A stretch of DNA of 64,000 nt from Lathyrus oleraceus (taxonomy: Eukaryota; Streptophyta; Magnoliopsida; Fabales; Fabaceae): positions 462,706,289 to 462,770,288 of the forward strand of contig NC_066581.1 of the NCBI RefSeq assembly GCF_024323335.1. Direction: 5' to 3'. Within the stretch, counting starts at the first letter, position 1. Each line of letters begins with the position of its first letter. The notes below the pieces were generated by a model, which saw only the letters and a program-made list of their open reading frames with translations, was not told the origin of the DNA and made no database searches. Made by a program: the position numbers and the translations under genes. Below are positions 43,477-56,166 of this stretch, in pieces.

Positions 43477-45097
43477 GGACCCTCTATTAGAGTTTAGAAG
43501 GATCATCCTAAAGATCTCATTATAGGAGACCCAAATAAAGGGGTCACAACAAGATCAAGGGAAGTGATCTCACATGGCTATTTTGTGTCCAAGATTGAGC
43601 CTAGGAATGTCTAGGAAGCCTTGACTGATGGATTTTGGATCAATGCCATGCAGGAAGAGTTAGGCCAATTCAAATGAAATGAAGTACGGGAACTGGTTCC
43701 AAGAATTGAAGGAATAAATGTTATTGGAACAAAGTGAGTTTACAAGAATAAATCTGATGAACAAGGGGTGGTTACTAAAAATAAAGCAAGATCAGTAGCA
43801 CAAGGATACACTCAAGTTGAAGGAGTTGACTTTGAAGAAACATTTGCCCCGGTAGCTCGCCTTGAGTCCATTAGACTTTTGCTTGGAGTGGCATGTAAAA
43901 AGTGCCTTCTTGAATGGTTACTTAAATGAGGAAGTGTATGTTGAACAACCTAAAGGGTTTACAGATCCAAATCTTTCAAAGCATGTGTATAAGTTGAGGA
44001 AAGTCCTCTATGGTTTGAAACAAGCTCCTAGGGCTCGGTATGATAGACTCACAATGTTTCTCATTGACAATGGATACAGGAAGGGAGACATTGATAAAAC
44101 CTTATTTGTTAAGAATGAAGATGGAAAACTCATGGTGTCTCAAATATATGTTGATGATATTGTGTTTGGTGGGATGTCAGATAAGATGGTCGAACATTTT
44201 GCTAAACAAATGCAGTCTGGATTTGAAATGAGCCTTGTCGGAGACATGACCTATTTTCTTGGGCTACAAGTCAAGAAGATGGAAGATTCTATCTTTCTAT
44301 CTCAAAGAAAATATGTCAAAAACATTGTTAAGAATTTTGGCATGGAGAATGCAAGTCATAAAAGGACACCTGCTCCTACTCATCTGAAAGTCTCCAAAGA
44401 TGAAAATGGTGTTAGTGTAGATCAAAGTCTCTACAGAAGCATGATAAGGAGTCTGCTATATCTCACAGCAAGCAGACCTGATATTGCTTTTGCTGTAGGT
44501 GTTTGTGCTAGATATCAAGTTGAACCAAAAGTCAGTCACATAAACCAAGTGAAAAGGATACTGAAATATGTCAATGGCACCGGTGGCTATGGGATGTTGT
44601 ACACTCATGGATCTAGATCTATGCTGACTAGATATTGTGATGCTGATTGGGCTGGAAGTGCTGATGATAGGAAAAGCACATAAGGGGGATGCTTCTTCTT
44701 GGGGAACAACTTAATATCATGGTTCAGTAAGAAACAAAATTGTGTGTCTCTGTCCATTACTGAAGCTGAATACATAGCAGCTGGAAGTAGTTGTTCTCAA
44801 CTGGTTTGGATGAAACTGATGATGAGTGAATACAATGTCACGCAAGATGTCATGACATTATACTGTGACAACCTGAGTGCTATAAATAATTCTAAGAATC
44901 ACATTCAGCACAGCAAGACAAAACATATTGATATCCGTCATCATTTTATTAGAGAACTAGTGGAAGATAAAATCATAGCCCTGGAGCATGTCGCTACTGA
45001 AATGCAGTTAGCTGATATATTTACAAAGGCTTTGGATGCTAATCAATTCGAATGTATAAGAGGGAAATTAGAGATTTGTATCTATGAGAATTTATAG
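43477..45097 (+). pseudogene. pol: B3 reverse transcriptase and RNase H
   Basis: The first part (43477-43880) has RT N-terminal motifs ([20 protein letters not shown]) with several stops. A deletion of about 40 bp near 43893 removes the QMD block before [10 protein letters not shown] and shifts the frame. From 43862 the frame is open: [21 protein letters not shown] at 44147-44158, [26 protein letters not shown]. RNase H follows: [16 protein letters not shown], then TAA at 44681, then the second part from 44699 (SITEAEYIAAGSSC, YCDNLSAINNSKN, IDIRHHFIRELVED, ADIFTKALD), ending at 45097. It would be inactive without repair of the deleted part. Confidence 0.9.
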
Positions 45098-45304
45098 TAA
45101 TTAATTTGGATTGGAAAAGGTAATAAAAATATTGTCTGCCCACTTAAAATAAAGTGCCCCATTTATGGTAAATCATCACCTAGTATTGGAACTTCCATCT
45201 ACTGCCTTTTCACACGCAACCTCTACTCAAACATTTCCACCTTTCTTCGACTTCATCAACCTTCTCTGCTAGGGCAACAGAAACCTTTCCACAAGAACAA
45301 CAAG

Positions 45305-46780
45305 ATGTCACAACATCCTTCACCATCTGGTTCTAAGACTACCAAACCTGCTCACAAAGATAAAACGCCTTCTATGGACCTTCTTGATGAAGATATCTTG
45401 GACTGATTCCCCTGTCTGTCATTCCAGGCGACGCTCCTGGTTCATCCTCCACTGCATGCCCTACTCAAGGTAACAATTCCAATATCCCCTCCAGCTCTAC
45501 TCATACTCCTAGTTCTAAGGATGACATGCATTACACTAGTCGTGTTATAAGGAACCTTGTCACGAGAATCCTCAATGAAGAACACTCTGCAAAGGGAGTT
45601 TCTACTCCTCTATCAAGAAGGGACCCCTCTCCTGAGGTTGGACCTCACAATGAGAAGGAGGATGATTCCTCTAGGTCTGAAAAAGATATAACTGCTGAAG
45701 GATTATGCTCTTTAGGGCAAACTTTGTCTAGTAAGAAATCTGTGGCATCACCTACTACCAATGCTTCACAGTCTAAGAAGCATGATTCTACAAAGAAGGT
45801 GATTGACCTAGAAATTGAGAGTTCGGATGATGAAGATGATAGCTTGCTTCATCACTTGAAGCCTAGTGTGGCTAAGAGGATGAAGACCAGAAATGCTAGG
45901 TCTGTGGCTGAAATGATGACAGCCAAAACCGCTAATAAGGCTACTGCTGTAGGCCCCTCAAAGTCTTTGAGCAAAGTTGAGGTAAAGAAGAGGAAAGTGA
46001 GAGAAATTTCTGAGTCAGATGAAGATGTCGAAGAAGATGTCCCTGACATCTCCCCTGTAAAGAGGACAACTGTTAGGAAATCCCCTGCAAAAGTTGATGT
46101 TGTACACCTGGACAATATTTCTTTCCATCTTGAAGATGGAGCAGCAAAATGGAAGTTTGTAATCCAAAGACGGGTGGTTGTGGAGAGAGAACTGAGCAAG
46201 GATGTTGTGGAGGTCAAAGAGGTCATGGACCTTATTAAAATTGTTGGACTAATGAAAACTGTTGCTGGGTTATCTCAGTGTTATGAAGGACTGGTGAAAG
46301 AATTTGTGGTCAACATCCCTGAGGACATTGTTGATAAAAACATCAAAGAGTTTTGTAAAGTGTTTGTAAGAGGGAAGTGTATCACTTTTTCTCCAACTGT
46401 GATTAATAAGTTTCTAGGAAGAGGAACAGAAGGTGCATGTGAACTGGAAGCCACAGAAATTGAGGTCTGTAGGGAAATAACTGCAAGACAGGTCAAGGAG
46501 TGGCCTAGCAAGAAGCATCTCCATGCTAGAAAGCTAACTGTGAAATATGCTATTTTCACAAGATAGGGTCAGCAAATTGGGTACCAATCAATCACATCTC
46601 TACAATCTCAAATGCCCTTGGAAGGTTCATCTTTGCTGTTGGAACCAAGCTAAAATTTTATTATGGTAGATTTATGTTTGAACAAATTGTCAAACATGCT
46701 TCTACAAAGCTGATGAAGATACAAGATCCTCTGACTAGTTTTGTTGAAGTTGTCCCCCACTTTTCTGATGGTGTGCTGTG
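45305..46780 (+). pseudogene. B3 envelope-like ORF
   Basis: The start ATG is at 45305, about 210 bp after the pol stop. The frame breaks near 45404 (TGA). It is open again from 45526 to 46566 (346 codons): MHYTSRVIRNLVTRILNEEH, an acidic Ser/Lys-rich middle (SESDEDVEEDVPDIS), then the conserved globular domain (VVHLDNISFHLEDGAAKWKF, RRVVVERELSKD, LMKTVAGLSQCYEGLVKEF, FCKVFVRGKCITFSP). A one-base shift near 46558 moves the rest (SANWVPINHISTIS, GRFMFEQIVKHAS) to another frame. It then ends early at about 46780 by deletion. No membrane segment is seen. Its domain is conserved with B2 despite the independent breaks. Confidence 0.88.
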
Positions 46781-47273
46781 ATGGATTTGGTGGTTCTTTT
46801 GGCAGTCATGTTCTGATGCCTTGATGTATTTTTTCTGGGTTCTTTTTGGCTGTGTGTGTTTGTGGATCTGTAACACCTAACAATATGCTTTGACATTCTG
46901 TGTGACATTTTATTTGACTAATAGACATTTATTTTGTCTCTTTGGTCTCTTTTGGCTAAAAAGGGGGAGACGTAGATAAAGTAGCTATGCTATAAATAGA
47001 TGACAGATGATGTTGAAAAGGATGTATATTGGAGACAATCTGTTTAGTACAAGTGATGTTGAAGGTGATATCAGATGGGGTGGTGTATGTTACAGGTGAT
47101 GTTGAAGGTGATGTCTGTGTTGAGCAGATTGAGGGGGAGGAGGAGCACAAGCGCATGTGTGTTTAATATGTGTGGTTTATTACTTCTGCTGCTAAAACTG
47201 ATATTGTGATTATACTCTTGTGAAACAAATGGTCTGATGTATATTTTAGCCAAAATTTGCCAAAGGGGGAGTT
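46781..47273 (+). other. B3 3' noncoding region
   Basis: No ORF. Purine tracts lie at about 46957-46970 (aaaaagggggaga), 47131-47145 and 47260-47273 (the functional one next to the LTR). It is homologous to 8937-9581 and 22560-23434. Confidence 0.85.
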
Positions 47274-48234
47274 TGTTGGTTCTATGTGTTGGCATCAATT
47301 TTGGTAAAACCTATAGTGTTCACAAGTTGTCACAAGTGTTGTTTTGACATGAGATAACATGTTCCTGCAGGGTGTTTAAAATGTGGTTGTGCAGGATTTT
47401 ACTGAGATGTCAGACCCGATGTCAAGACATCTGTATACAAAACATTCAGTCTGATTGTTATGTATTGTGTGATTGCGCTTTTTATGCTAATCTATGTGTG
47501 ATTGATGTGATGATTGAATGCGCTATTCAATCAGTAATTACAACCAGATTGACTTATTTTCCAACGAGATATTATCAGCTGTCATAAGAAGATACGAATG
47601 GAAAATAGTTTTAGGGTTTTATGATGTCCAAGCCCAGCCAAACACTTCTATATAAAGGGCATGGAAAACCTGGTTTTAATACACAAGAACTAACGAACGA
47701 AATATTGAGAGAGAATAAGGGTTTTAGTCTTGTGTGGTCGTGTGTATTGTGAGCCATTCATTCACACATTGATGATTGAATTGGACTGACTTTTGAGTTG
47801 TAATTTGTCCACTCTAAGCTTTGAAACATGAGTGTGTGTTTACTTGGTTGAAGCTTTTAAGAAAGATCAAGTATGTGTTCTTGAAGAGTGTCTTCTTTCA
47901 TTATAATATTTGTTTTTACATCACTATTGTGATTGAGGGGGAGTGAGTAGGATCTCATATCTAAGAGTTCTTAGATAGAAGTCACACGAGTAGAGATTAG
48001 GTGAAAAGACTGTAACTGGAAGTTGTTTACTGAGAGTCTTTGAACTAATTCTGTTTAGTTGATTTCCTTCCTGGCTTGGAAGCCCCCAAACGTAGGTGAG
48101 TTTGCACCGAACTGGGTTAACAATTACTTGTGTCACCTGTATTACTGTTCTTTATCTTTTATCCTGTTTATATTGTTTAGATATTAGTGTCGTGACATTA
48201 CCTTCGACATCTCATATTTGATACCAGAATTTCA
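47274..48234 (+). repeat. B3 3' LTR
   Basis: It is 961 bp, starting TGTTGGTTCTATG and ending GAATTTCA. It has a single U3 unit and an imperfect palindrome (gatgtcaagacatc). The TATA box is at about 47649. Confidence 0.92.
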
Positions 48235-48677
48235 AAATGCACTGATTTTTGCCTCTGGTTCAGTGGTAATCAATTACCTTAATATGGGTAATCGGTTACT
48301 TGCCTCCAACGTGCAAAAATATTTGAATTTTTCACTGAGTAATTGATTACCTTAAAATGGATAATCGATTACTTCATCCCAGATTTAAAAAATAACTTAA
48401 AAAATGAAGTGTTATGATTTCTTTGATGCATAAAATTACTTCCAATGATTATGGCATGAATGAGACATGTTTTGAACACTTGTATAATCATCTAGAGGTC
48501 AAGTGTTATACCTATTCATTTGAAATACGAATCTTCATGAGTTTCATCGAGACTTGATCATTTAGTTGAAAACTTCCTTCATGAGCTTGAATCTTGATCA
48601 ATCCTTTTTGTTAATCAATCTTAGACTTGTAGAGAAGTTTCTCGTCATCAAAACATTTGAGAAGTCATGTCTTCACA
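48235..48677 (-). repeat. Element H 3' LTR, right part
   Basis: Continues the LTR interrupted at 40279 and ends CTTCACA at 48677. It carries repeated 'gtaatcgattac' phrases (48270-48375), also seen at 48975-49085 inside the element. Confidence 0.85.
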
Positions 48678-48691
48678 ATCTCCCCCTTTTT
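48678..48691 (-). other. Polypurine tract of H
   Basis: The minus strand reads aaaaagggggagat before TGTGAAG, the same tract as in element A. Two further CT-rich (minus: purine) tracts lie at about 48750 and 48845. Confidence 0.8.
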
Positions 48692-49340
48692 GATGATGAC
48701 AACCCCAAAAAAATGAAAGTTTGATCCAAGCATGTTTCTCTAGCAAATGCTCCCCCTTAATTTATGATTTAAGGAGTCTTTTGAAATCTGCATTTTGTTA
48801 GAGAGAAACAAAAAATAAAGAAATAACTCAATAACAATCTCTTCTCCCCCTTTGTCATTAACAAAAAGGGTGAAATAAGTAACAATATTCAAACAACATA
48901 CACCAAGCACCACATAACACAAGAATGAAACAAAAGATAATACAAACATAATATAAAATTCTGGAAGAAACAATGGTAATTGATTACTCTAAAAAGGGTA
49001 ATCGGTTACATAGATGAAAAACGCGTGAGGAAGGCAAAAACAGGCAGGGTAATCGATTACCCAATTTGGAGTAACCGATTACTCTAAGAAAAAAGTGAAA
49101 AACAGTAGCTTTGCACAACCCAAAATATGAAGGATTTTCAAAAATTTTAAGTTTGACAAGGTAATATACATACTAATGCAATTTTGAGTGAAATTTTTTT
49201 TATAAAAAAATTAAATTTACCTAATATAAAATCAACAAAAGGAAAAAATTTCATATACACATTTTAAAGAGAAATTACACAAATAAAAAAAAATTAAAAA
49301 CGTGTGTACCTTGGCCTCATTATAATGTATAGTGAATAAT
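48692..49340 (-). other. H noncoding region between pol and polypurine tract
   Basis: No ORF; unlike A and B, no extra downstream gene is seen. It has several 'ggtaatcgattac' type phrases and A-rich runs (49190-49300). Confidence 0.7.
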
Positions 49341-50540
49341 TATGGAAGATTTATATATCACCTTCATCCAAAATGCCAAGTTCTCTTCGAATCTCATAAA
49401 ATGGTTATTTTGCGAGTGGTTTTGTGAAAATGTCCGCTAGTTAATTATGAGTATCGACAAGGTAACTTCGACATCGCCTTTAAGCACATGATCATGAAGG
49501 AAATGGTGTCGAATGTCTATGTGTTTGGTCCTTGAGTGCATGACAGGATTCTTTGTAATATTAATCGCACTTGTGTTGTCGCATCAGAGTGGTATGCATC
49601 CAAGATTGATTCCATAGTCACTTAATTGTTGCTTTAGCCAAAGATTATGTGCACAACAACTACCCGCTGCTATGTATTCTGCTTCAGCCGTACTAAGAGC
49701 AACACACGCTTGTTTCTTACATGACCATGAGACTAATGCATTACCAAGGATGTGACATGTTCCACTAGTAATTTTTCTATGTGTTTTACAACCGGCATAA
49801 TCCGCGTTAGAATAACCAATTAACTTACAAACACTACATTTAGGATACCATAAGCCAATGTTGGTTGTTCCTTTGAGATACTTCATGATTCTTTTGACCG
49901 CCGTGAGATGTGACTCCTTTGGATTTGCTTGGAAGCGAGCACATAAACACACACTAAACATTATGTCAGGACGACTTGCCGTCAAATATAATAAAGAACC
50001 AATCATACCTCGATACTTCGTAATGTCAATTGACACACCCGATTCGTCTTGATCAACATAGGTTCCTGAGCCCATTGGTGTTGACATTGCTTTACAACCA
50101 TCCATTTCAAATCTCTTTAACCACTCTTTGCAATACTTCTTGAACGCTTTGAATGCATCACTTTTCTTCACTAAAAAGAATGTCCAAGTATATCTAGAAT
50201 AATCATCAACAATAACTAAAGCATATAAGTTACATCCGAAGCTTCTTGTTCTTGATGAACCAAATAAGTCCATATGTAATAATTGTAGTGGCCTAGAAGT
50301 GGACACCACATTCTTGGATGTGAAAGTTGATTTGGTTTGCTCCCCCTTTTGACAAGCATCGCAAAGTCTATCTTTGATGAATTTTATCTTTGGCAATCCA
50401 ATGACAAGGTCATGTTTTACTAACTTATTCAAGTGCTCCATATGAATGTGAGCAAATCTCTTATGCCATAACCATGAGTCGTTGTTATTTTCCACAAGAC
50501 ACTTAACCTTCAAAGAAACATCATCAAGGGAAATCATGAA
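49341..50540 (-). pseudogene. pol: Element H pol: integrase fused to RNase H by internal deletion
   Basis: One 317-codon frame (50537-49584, minus). It starts with the integrase zinc domain (WLWHKRFAHIHMEHL, CDACQKGEQTK) and the first core Asp (LLHMDLFGSSR), up to FFLVKKSDAFKAFKKYCKE near 50125. It then continues without a break in the RT thumb (FEMDGCKAMSTPM), [18 protein letters not shown], and RNase H (YSNADYAGCK, CVALSTAEAEYIAAGS). The second and third integrase acidic residues and all RT motifs are gone. TGA at 49584 interrupts RNase H; the rest ([26 protein letters not shown]) is readable in the same frame to about 49440. Confidence 0.88.
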
Positions 50541-50552
50541 AATATTATTAAT

Positions 50553-50879
50553 TCACTTACCTATAAGCATTACCTCTTGTGTGACTTCGTCTTCAATTAA
50601 ACATTCATCTTTTGTGAACCTTATTTTGAATCCTTTGTCACAAAGTTGGCTTATGCTTAAGAGGTTGTGCTTTAGTCCTTCGACATATAGCACATCTTCG
50701 ATGGATATGAAATTTGGTGCACCTACTTTGCATATGCCAAAAATTCTTCCTTTGTTGTTATCTCCATAGATAACATAACCCTTCGCCTTAAGCATTAGAT
50801 CTGAAAGTTCGTGCACATCACCAGTCATATGCTTGGAGCACCCACTATCCAAATACCAAAGATTTGATGTGGCCTTCAA
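50553..50879 (-). pseudogene. pol: Element H aspartic protease
   Basis: The frame begins near 50879 and contains the active site WYLDSGCSKHMTGD, followed by IEDVLYVEGLKHNLLSISQLCDKG. The site itself is intact. Stops separate it from the integrase (about 50540). Confidence 0.88.
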
Positions 50880-51075
50880 GCATAGCTACAAAACAGAATT
50901 AAGTTTTGTTAGGTACCCAAATTGCTTTGGGTCCTTCATAATTAGTACCTTTCTCAACCCATACATAATTCCCCTTTGCTACACTGAAGTTTCTAACATA
51001 GCAAGCATTATGTGTATGGCCAATAAAATCACAATAAAAACAAGTTGGTTCAAAATTGCTTTTATATCTAGGAAC
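50880..51075 (-). pseudogene. gag: Element H gag C-terminal part (zinc knuckle)
   Basis: The minus strand reads CFYCDFIGHTHNACYVRNFS (CX2CX4HX4C) near 51040, then a Trp-Val-Pro linker to the protease. It is cut at 51075 by Ogre element C2, so the rest of gag, the PBS and the 5' LTR lie right of the window. Confidence 0.85.
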
Positions 51076-54000
51076 TGTAGCGGTGTATCCGTCGCTTTAT
51101 GATTTATTGATTAAATCAAAAGCAAAGCATACAAAGAATCGAGTCGCCACAGCACTTTTATTTATCCAAAGGAATGGCTAAAAAGAGAACAAAAGCCTAA
51201 GAAGTTTTACACATAGAAAACTAATGAAAAGGTCAGAGATCTGGGTAAGGGGTTAAATACGCAATGGGAAGGTGTTAGGCACCCAAAACGTCCTAGGTAC
51301 TCCTAGGGAGCCCTTTTCACAATTGTTGTACGAAGTGTTATTTGTTTATGAAATATTTATTGTGCAAACATGGATTGAAGGGATGAGAAAAGAATATACA
51401 AGTTATTATTTTTGTGTTTGAACGGATGAACCCGTTGCCTACGTACCTTTCCATGGAAGGTAAGGATCAAAACGCCGTAGTTCGGCTAAAAGATTTCCAA
51501 AATATGAGTGGGTTCATTTTAAAACAAAAGCCCTAAGGTCTTTCGTTATCCACGGGAGAAAACTCAACCTTATACAAACAACAAGTCCACCATGTGAGAA
51601 AAGCTTCAACTTGCTAGTGAGGGGTTAACCCTATAATAAGCAAGGAAGTCTTACAATTCAATCACTAAGGACAAAAGGTGAGATTAACATCAACCAACTA
51701 GGATAAATCAAACCTATGGCTAATGTATGAAAACTTATCAAGAATGGACAAAGCCACAAAACAATTGAATGAGTGAAATTAACCAATTAGGATTTATTCA
51801 CAAAAGTGGTCAAGATATGATTAGGATTCAATTCAAAGAAGTATTATGAAATGGAGTTTGAAAAATCAAAGGCCTGAAGCCTAGGTTTCTAATTTGAAAA
51901 GAAATGAAGATGTTTGCACAATAGTTTTCAAGTTTTGGGTTAACATGCAAATGGAGGTTTAAAGAAACAAAAGGTGGGAGGGTGAGGAAGTAAAACATCT
52001 TAGATGTTCACCTCTTGAGATCATATGTAGATGATTCAAGTGATTCCTTTGGAATAAGGCAACAACGCAAATAAGCAAATGAGCAAATCAAAGGGATACC
52101 AGATGCCAATCAATGGACTTACACCAATCTCACAAACAAACATGGATACCGGATACCAATCAATGGATTTACACCAATCTCCTAAAACAAAACATGGATA
52201 CCAGATGCCAATCAATGGACTTATACCAATCTCCCAAAACAAAACAATGATGCCAGATGCCAATCAATGGACTTACACTAATCTCACAAAACAAAAATGG
52301 ATACCGGATGCCAATCAATGGACTTATACCAATCTCCCAAAAACAAAACATGGATACCAGATGCCAATCAATGGACTTATACTAGTCTCCTACCATATCA
52401 TAGGAACAACTGCCAAGTAATGGACTTATGCTTGTCTCCTCCATGGACAAAGCAAAATGCTACAAAGCAAAGTTTATGAAATGATATAAAAATGATGATG
52501 ATAAGTGCACAAAAGCACACTAAAGCACATATGCACAGATGAATCAAGTAAGCAGACAATCAAGTCAGTTAGCACACACTATATACAATCAATTAGGCTC
52601 AAGCAAGGTTAGGCTTTACAACCCACTGGAATGGGGTATTGTGAGCTCTTAACCCTAACATTGAGAGTTAGGGTGAAGCAGATGAAATGGAGATGAGGGG
52701 TGTGCCTCATAGCTCTTATCCCTGGCCTGGGAGAGCTTTAAACAATGGAAGGTGTGGGAGTTCAGAAAGTTGGAACTCTTCTCCACAAGTGATTTGACTC
52801 TATAAGATCTTGGGTTATTATCCACAATGCATCAACACATGGTGTGAGCAAAGTGGATGGCACACTGAGTAGCAGGAGATGGATTACACATCTCTTTTAT
52901 CTGCCAATTGCCTCATGAGAGGACTTTTCCTGCTTGGCACAAAAGATAAACAAACACAAGCATTGCCTCTTAAGGAGGACTTCAGACAGGTGCCTACCAA
53001 ATAACAGTAGGTCTTCCAGACTACATGAAGATTAGAAGTTATACCTAAGTGGTTAACCAACCAAGCAAAAGCAAAGTTCAAATGAACTTAAAGCAACTTA
53101 TGTACCTGTGGAAACATCAAACAAATCAGTACAATACTCAGATAATCAAACAACAGTCAATAAGCAACAGATGATCTCAATGTACAAAAATGTGTAAGCC
53201 AAATGTCAAACTCAAATGAGTTAACATCAACCTATAAAACACACAAAGATTAGTAATCAAAGGCAAACATCAATGCTCAAGTGATGAAGCATCATTAACC
53301 ATGTAACTTGGATGTTCAACCTGAAATCAAAGCTCAAAGATAAGCAACAAACCACTAGGTCAAAGCCTAGGGTCAAATATTGAGAAAAAATTCAAAACAG
53401 AAGCTGAAATTTAACATGAATCAACTTCAAACACATCTTGAAACATTCCAAAAGGTCTCACATCAATATCATCAACCAAAAGCATTTCATGATCAATTGA
53501 AGTTCAAGGCAATTTTAAAGCTCAAATGTGATCAACCAGAATGAAAAATCTCAATTAAATCATAAATGATTCAAATAATTCCAACAAAATTCATGCTCAT
53601 TCACAACATCCATAACATGCATCATACAAAAAAATCAGGATAATTGGAGATCATGTGGCAAGCCAAACACATCACATAAGTTGAACATCAAAACGTGTGA
53701 CACAAATTGTGACACCAACTTAACATGATCATAAAACAGAAATGATAAATGGTAAAAATACCAAATCAACACCAAAATGTCAAGCAATGTGTCTAGTTTC
53801 ATCATGCAAATTTTCAGATTCATTGGATCAAAGACCAGCATTTCACAAAGGTATAAGCAAGGCAAGGTACAAAGAAGCATACATGTTCAAACATTCTAGC
53901 ATAAAAAAAAATAATCCAGCCAAGCACAACTTTGAAATTAATGATAAAAAAATAATAGACAGAATAAGGATCACAATGCAAAAAATTGGGATGAATTTGG

Positions 54001-56150
54001 ATGAGTTTTCAAATTGTTATGATTTTTTAAAGATGAGAAAAATGAAAAAATGATATGAAGCAATGCATAGAAATATATGGAGGGAAATGAAAAAAGAAAT
54101 GAAGCATTTGAATTATTTGGCACGGCCAAGGATCGAAGTCAGGACAAATTTGAATTGTCCAGCGCGCCAGAATGAAACTCTGCGTTTCATTAAAGCTTAT
54201 GTGGCCGGTCAAAGCTGAGTGTGCTGAGTCAAACGCGTCTGAGCGAATCAAAACGCCAAGCATGCAGTGACGTGGTCCAATGCATGAGCCTGCCCTAAGT
54301 AACACATGCAAATGCAGAAAAGTGTTTTCTGAAGATCAAAAACCGTGGCCTAACATAAACTTCATCTTCTTCCTCGCGCCAATCATGAACAATAACAACA
54401 TCAAGAACAAAATCACCAGAAATCACAATTGAGTACATCATCATGTAGATCCTTCATCCTAGGTTACAAATCCATGCATGGCTAAGTCTAATTCCAATTA
54501 TCATGAGCAAATCGAAGCAAACATCATTCATACATGAAACTTTAAATCAACCTAACTCATTCAATTTCGCACCAAAATTCATGGTTCAAAGCTCAGGTTA
54601 ACCAACATAAAGAGATCTACAACAACATCATAACATAATTGAGAATTAAGAGAATCGATTATGTAACCTCTTGAAGAGCAGAACTGGAATTCGTGTGGTT
54701 CAAGGCTTTAGATGATCAACAGCTTCTCTATGACACTTGTATGGATGATTGGAGGAAGAATTGGAGCTTAATTGTGCACGAATCCACCAAAATTTGGAAT
54801 CACCATTGTTGCTTCAAGCTTTGTGTATGCTTCAATCTTGCACTGCTTGCTTCAGTTCCACGTGTAAATCTCCTCAATAACACCTCAGGAGCAAGAATCA
54901 AGCAAGAGAATTGGCTTGGATGTGAAGAATTTGCAAGAAAATTTTGAGAGAAAACTTGATGATTTTAGATCTAGATCTGAAAAATGAGTTCTGAAAAACA
55001 GTTAGGGTTTTTGTTTATATATGCCCTGCTAATCACTCTTTAATCATGTTTAGCTCAAATGCAAAATGGAATTAGCAAAAATGAGGTGTAAGTGCAAATT
55101 GGCTTTTTCACTCTATGCATGAAGTGCATGCATGAACAGTGCACGAAATCCATCTATTTTCACTTAAAAATCAATTTTGGAGCTAATGGTGGTAGCAAAA
55201 TATTCAAATGGTGCACAAACTTTGAATTTCATGTTTTCCCTCCAAAAATCTAATGAATTAGCAAGTGCTCATGTGATGATAATTCATGTCATGTAATGCA
55301 TGTTTTGGAAAGTAGAGGTCAAAAGGAGAAGAATGCAAAAAGAGCCATCCATTTTGGAGCTTTGGTTGAGAAGTTATGCCCATTTGAATCTTCAAGTACA
55401 CTTTGCCATGTTTTGATCATATCTCCTTAACCACACATGAGAAATTGATGATCTTGGACTTTTTGGAAATGGGAGAGAAAGATCTACAACTTTCATGTTC
55501 AACAAAATTTCATTTGAAGCTTTCTTGATGATGTAATTTGAAGTTATAGTTGGACTAAAACCTTTCCATTTTTGGCAATTTTGAATTATAGGTCACTTTC
55601 TATTTTTGGAAAGTTTTGACCTGACTTTAAATTCTTCAATGTTGATGTTTGAAATGTAAAATGAGACTTGTTTGAACATGAATGAAGTATTTTTAATCAC
55701 TTCCCACCTCCAAATCCACAGTTGACTTGGCAATTGACTTTCTAGGCCTTCAGTTGACCTGACCATGTTCTGATGCAATTCAAGCCTCTACCACTTGGGA
55801 TTTTGCTTCAACATGACATCATAACTCACATGAACTCTTGATAATGATTATGGGGTCCAAATTCTCAAGAATGGCCACCATCTATTGCTCAATGACTGCC
55901 TTTGACTGTCTTGACTGTGATTGCTTCATCTGCAAGACAAAGGTTAGATGACATATTTTTGTACTTTTGGTTAGTGATAGAGAAAAGCAAATGATATACA
56001 AATGCAAAACATTCTTGGTGATCAAAAATCACTCTCAAAAAGATAACCCAGCCACAGGGAAGGAGGCAAGGTGCATAATGATCCTTGAGGCAATGCAATG
56101 ATATGATATGATGCCATGAGGGATCTTAGGGAAAAAATTGGGGTCTTACA
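51076..56150 (-). repeat. C2 3' LTR
   Basis: It is 5,075 bp, starting TGTAGCGG and ending GGGTCTTACA on the plus strand. A 50-54-bp tandem array is at 52094-52440. The last 150 bp (ggatcttagg ... ttggggtcttaca) are conserved with C1. It has no ORF of merit. Confidence 0.93.
52094..52440. repeat. 50-54-bp tandem repeats in the C2 LTR
   Basis: About seven units of 'ggatacc.gatgccaatcaatggacttacaccaatctcc'. They create repetitive open frames on both strands, which are side effects of a repeat length that is not a multiple of three. Confidence 0.88.
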
Positions 56151-56166
56151 GATGCCCCTATTTAAG
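56151..56166 (-). other. Polypurine tract of C2
   Basis: The minus strand reads 'aaataggggcatc' directly before TGTAAGACCCC, at the expected position. Confidence 0.65.

Larger units (their letters stand above)
40280..48234 (+). mobile_element. Element B3: Sirevirus-type copia with gag, pol and envelope-like ORF
   Basis: This is the most complete B-family copy: 5' LTR (728 bp, shortened), PBS, gag with a central deletion, protease, integrase, RT, RNase H, envelope-like ORF, 3' noncoding region and 3' LTR (961 bp). The first 6 bases of the canonical LTR are missing at the left and no TSD is visible (agaga left, aaatg right), so the left edge was eroded. It is inserted in the 3' LTR of H. Confidence 0.92.

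Noticed and set aside
52036..52480. Repetitive open frames on both strands (113 and 75 codons)
   Set aside because: They follow the 50-54-bp tandem repeat of the C2 LTR and have no start context or domain.
54693..54947. 84-codon plus-strand frame in the C2 LTR
   Set aside because: No similarity to any family I know and not open in the C1 counterpart (around 19600-19850).
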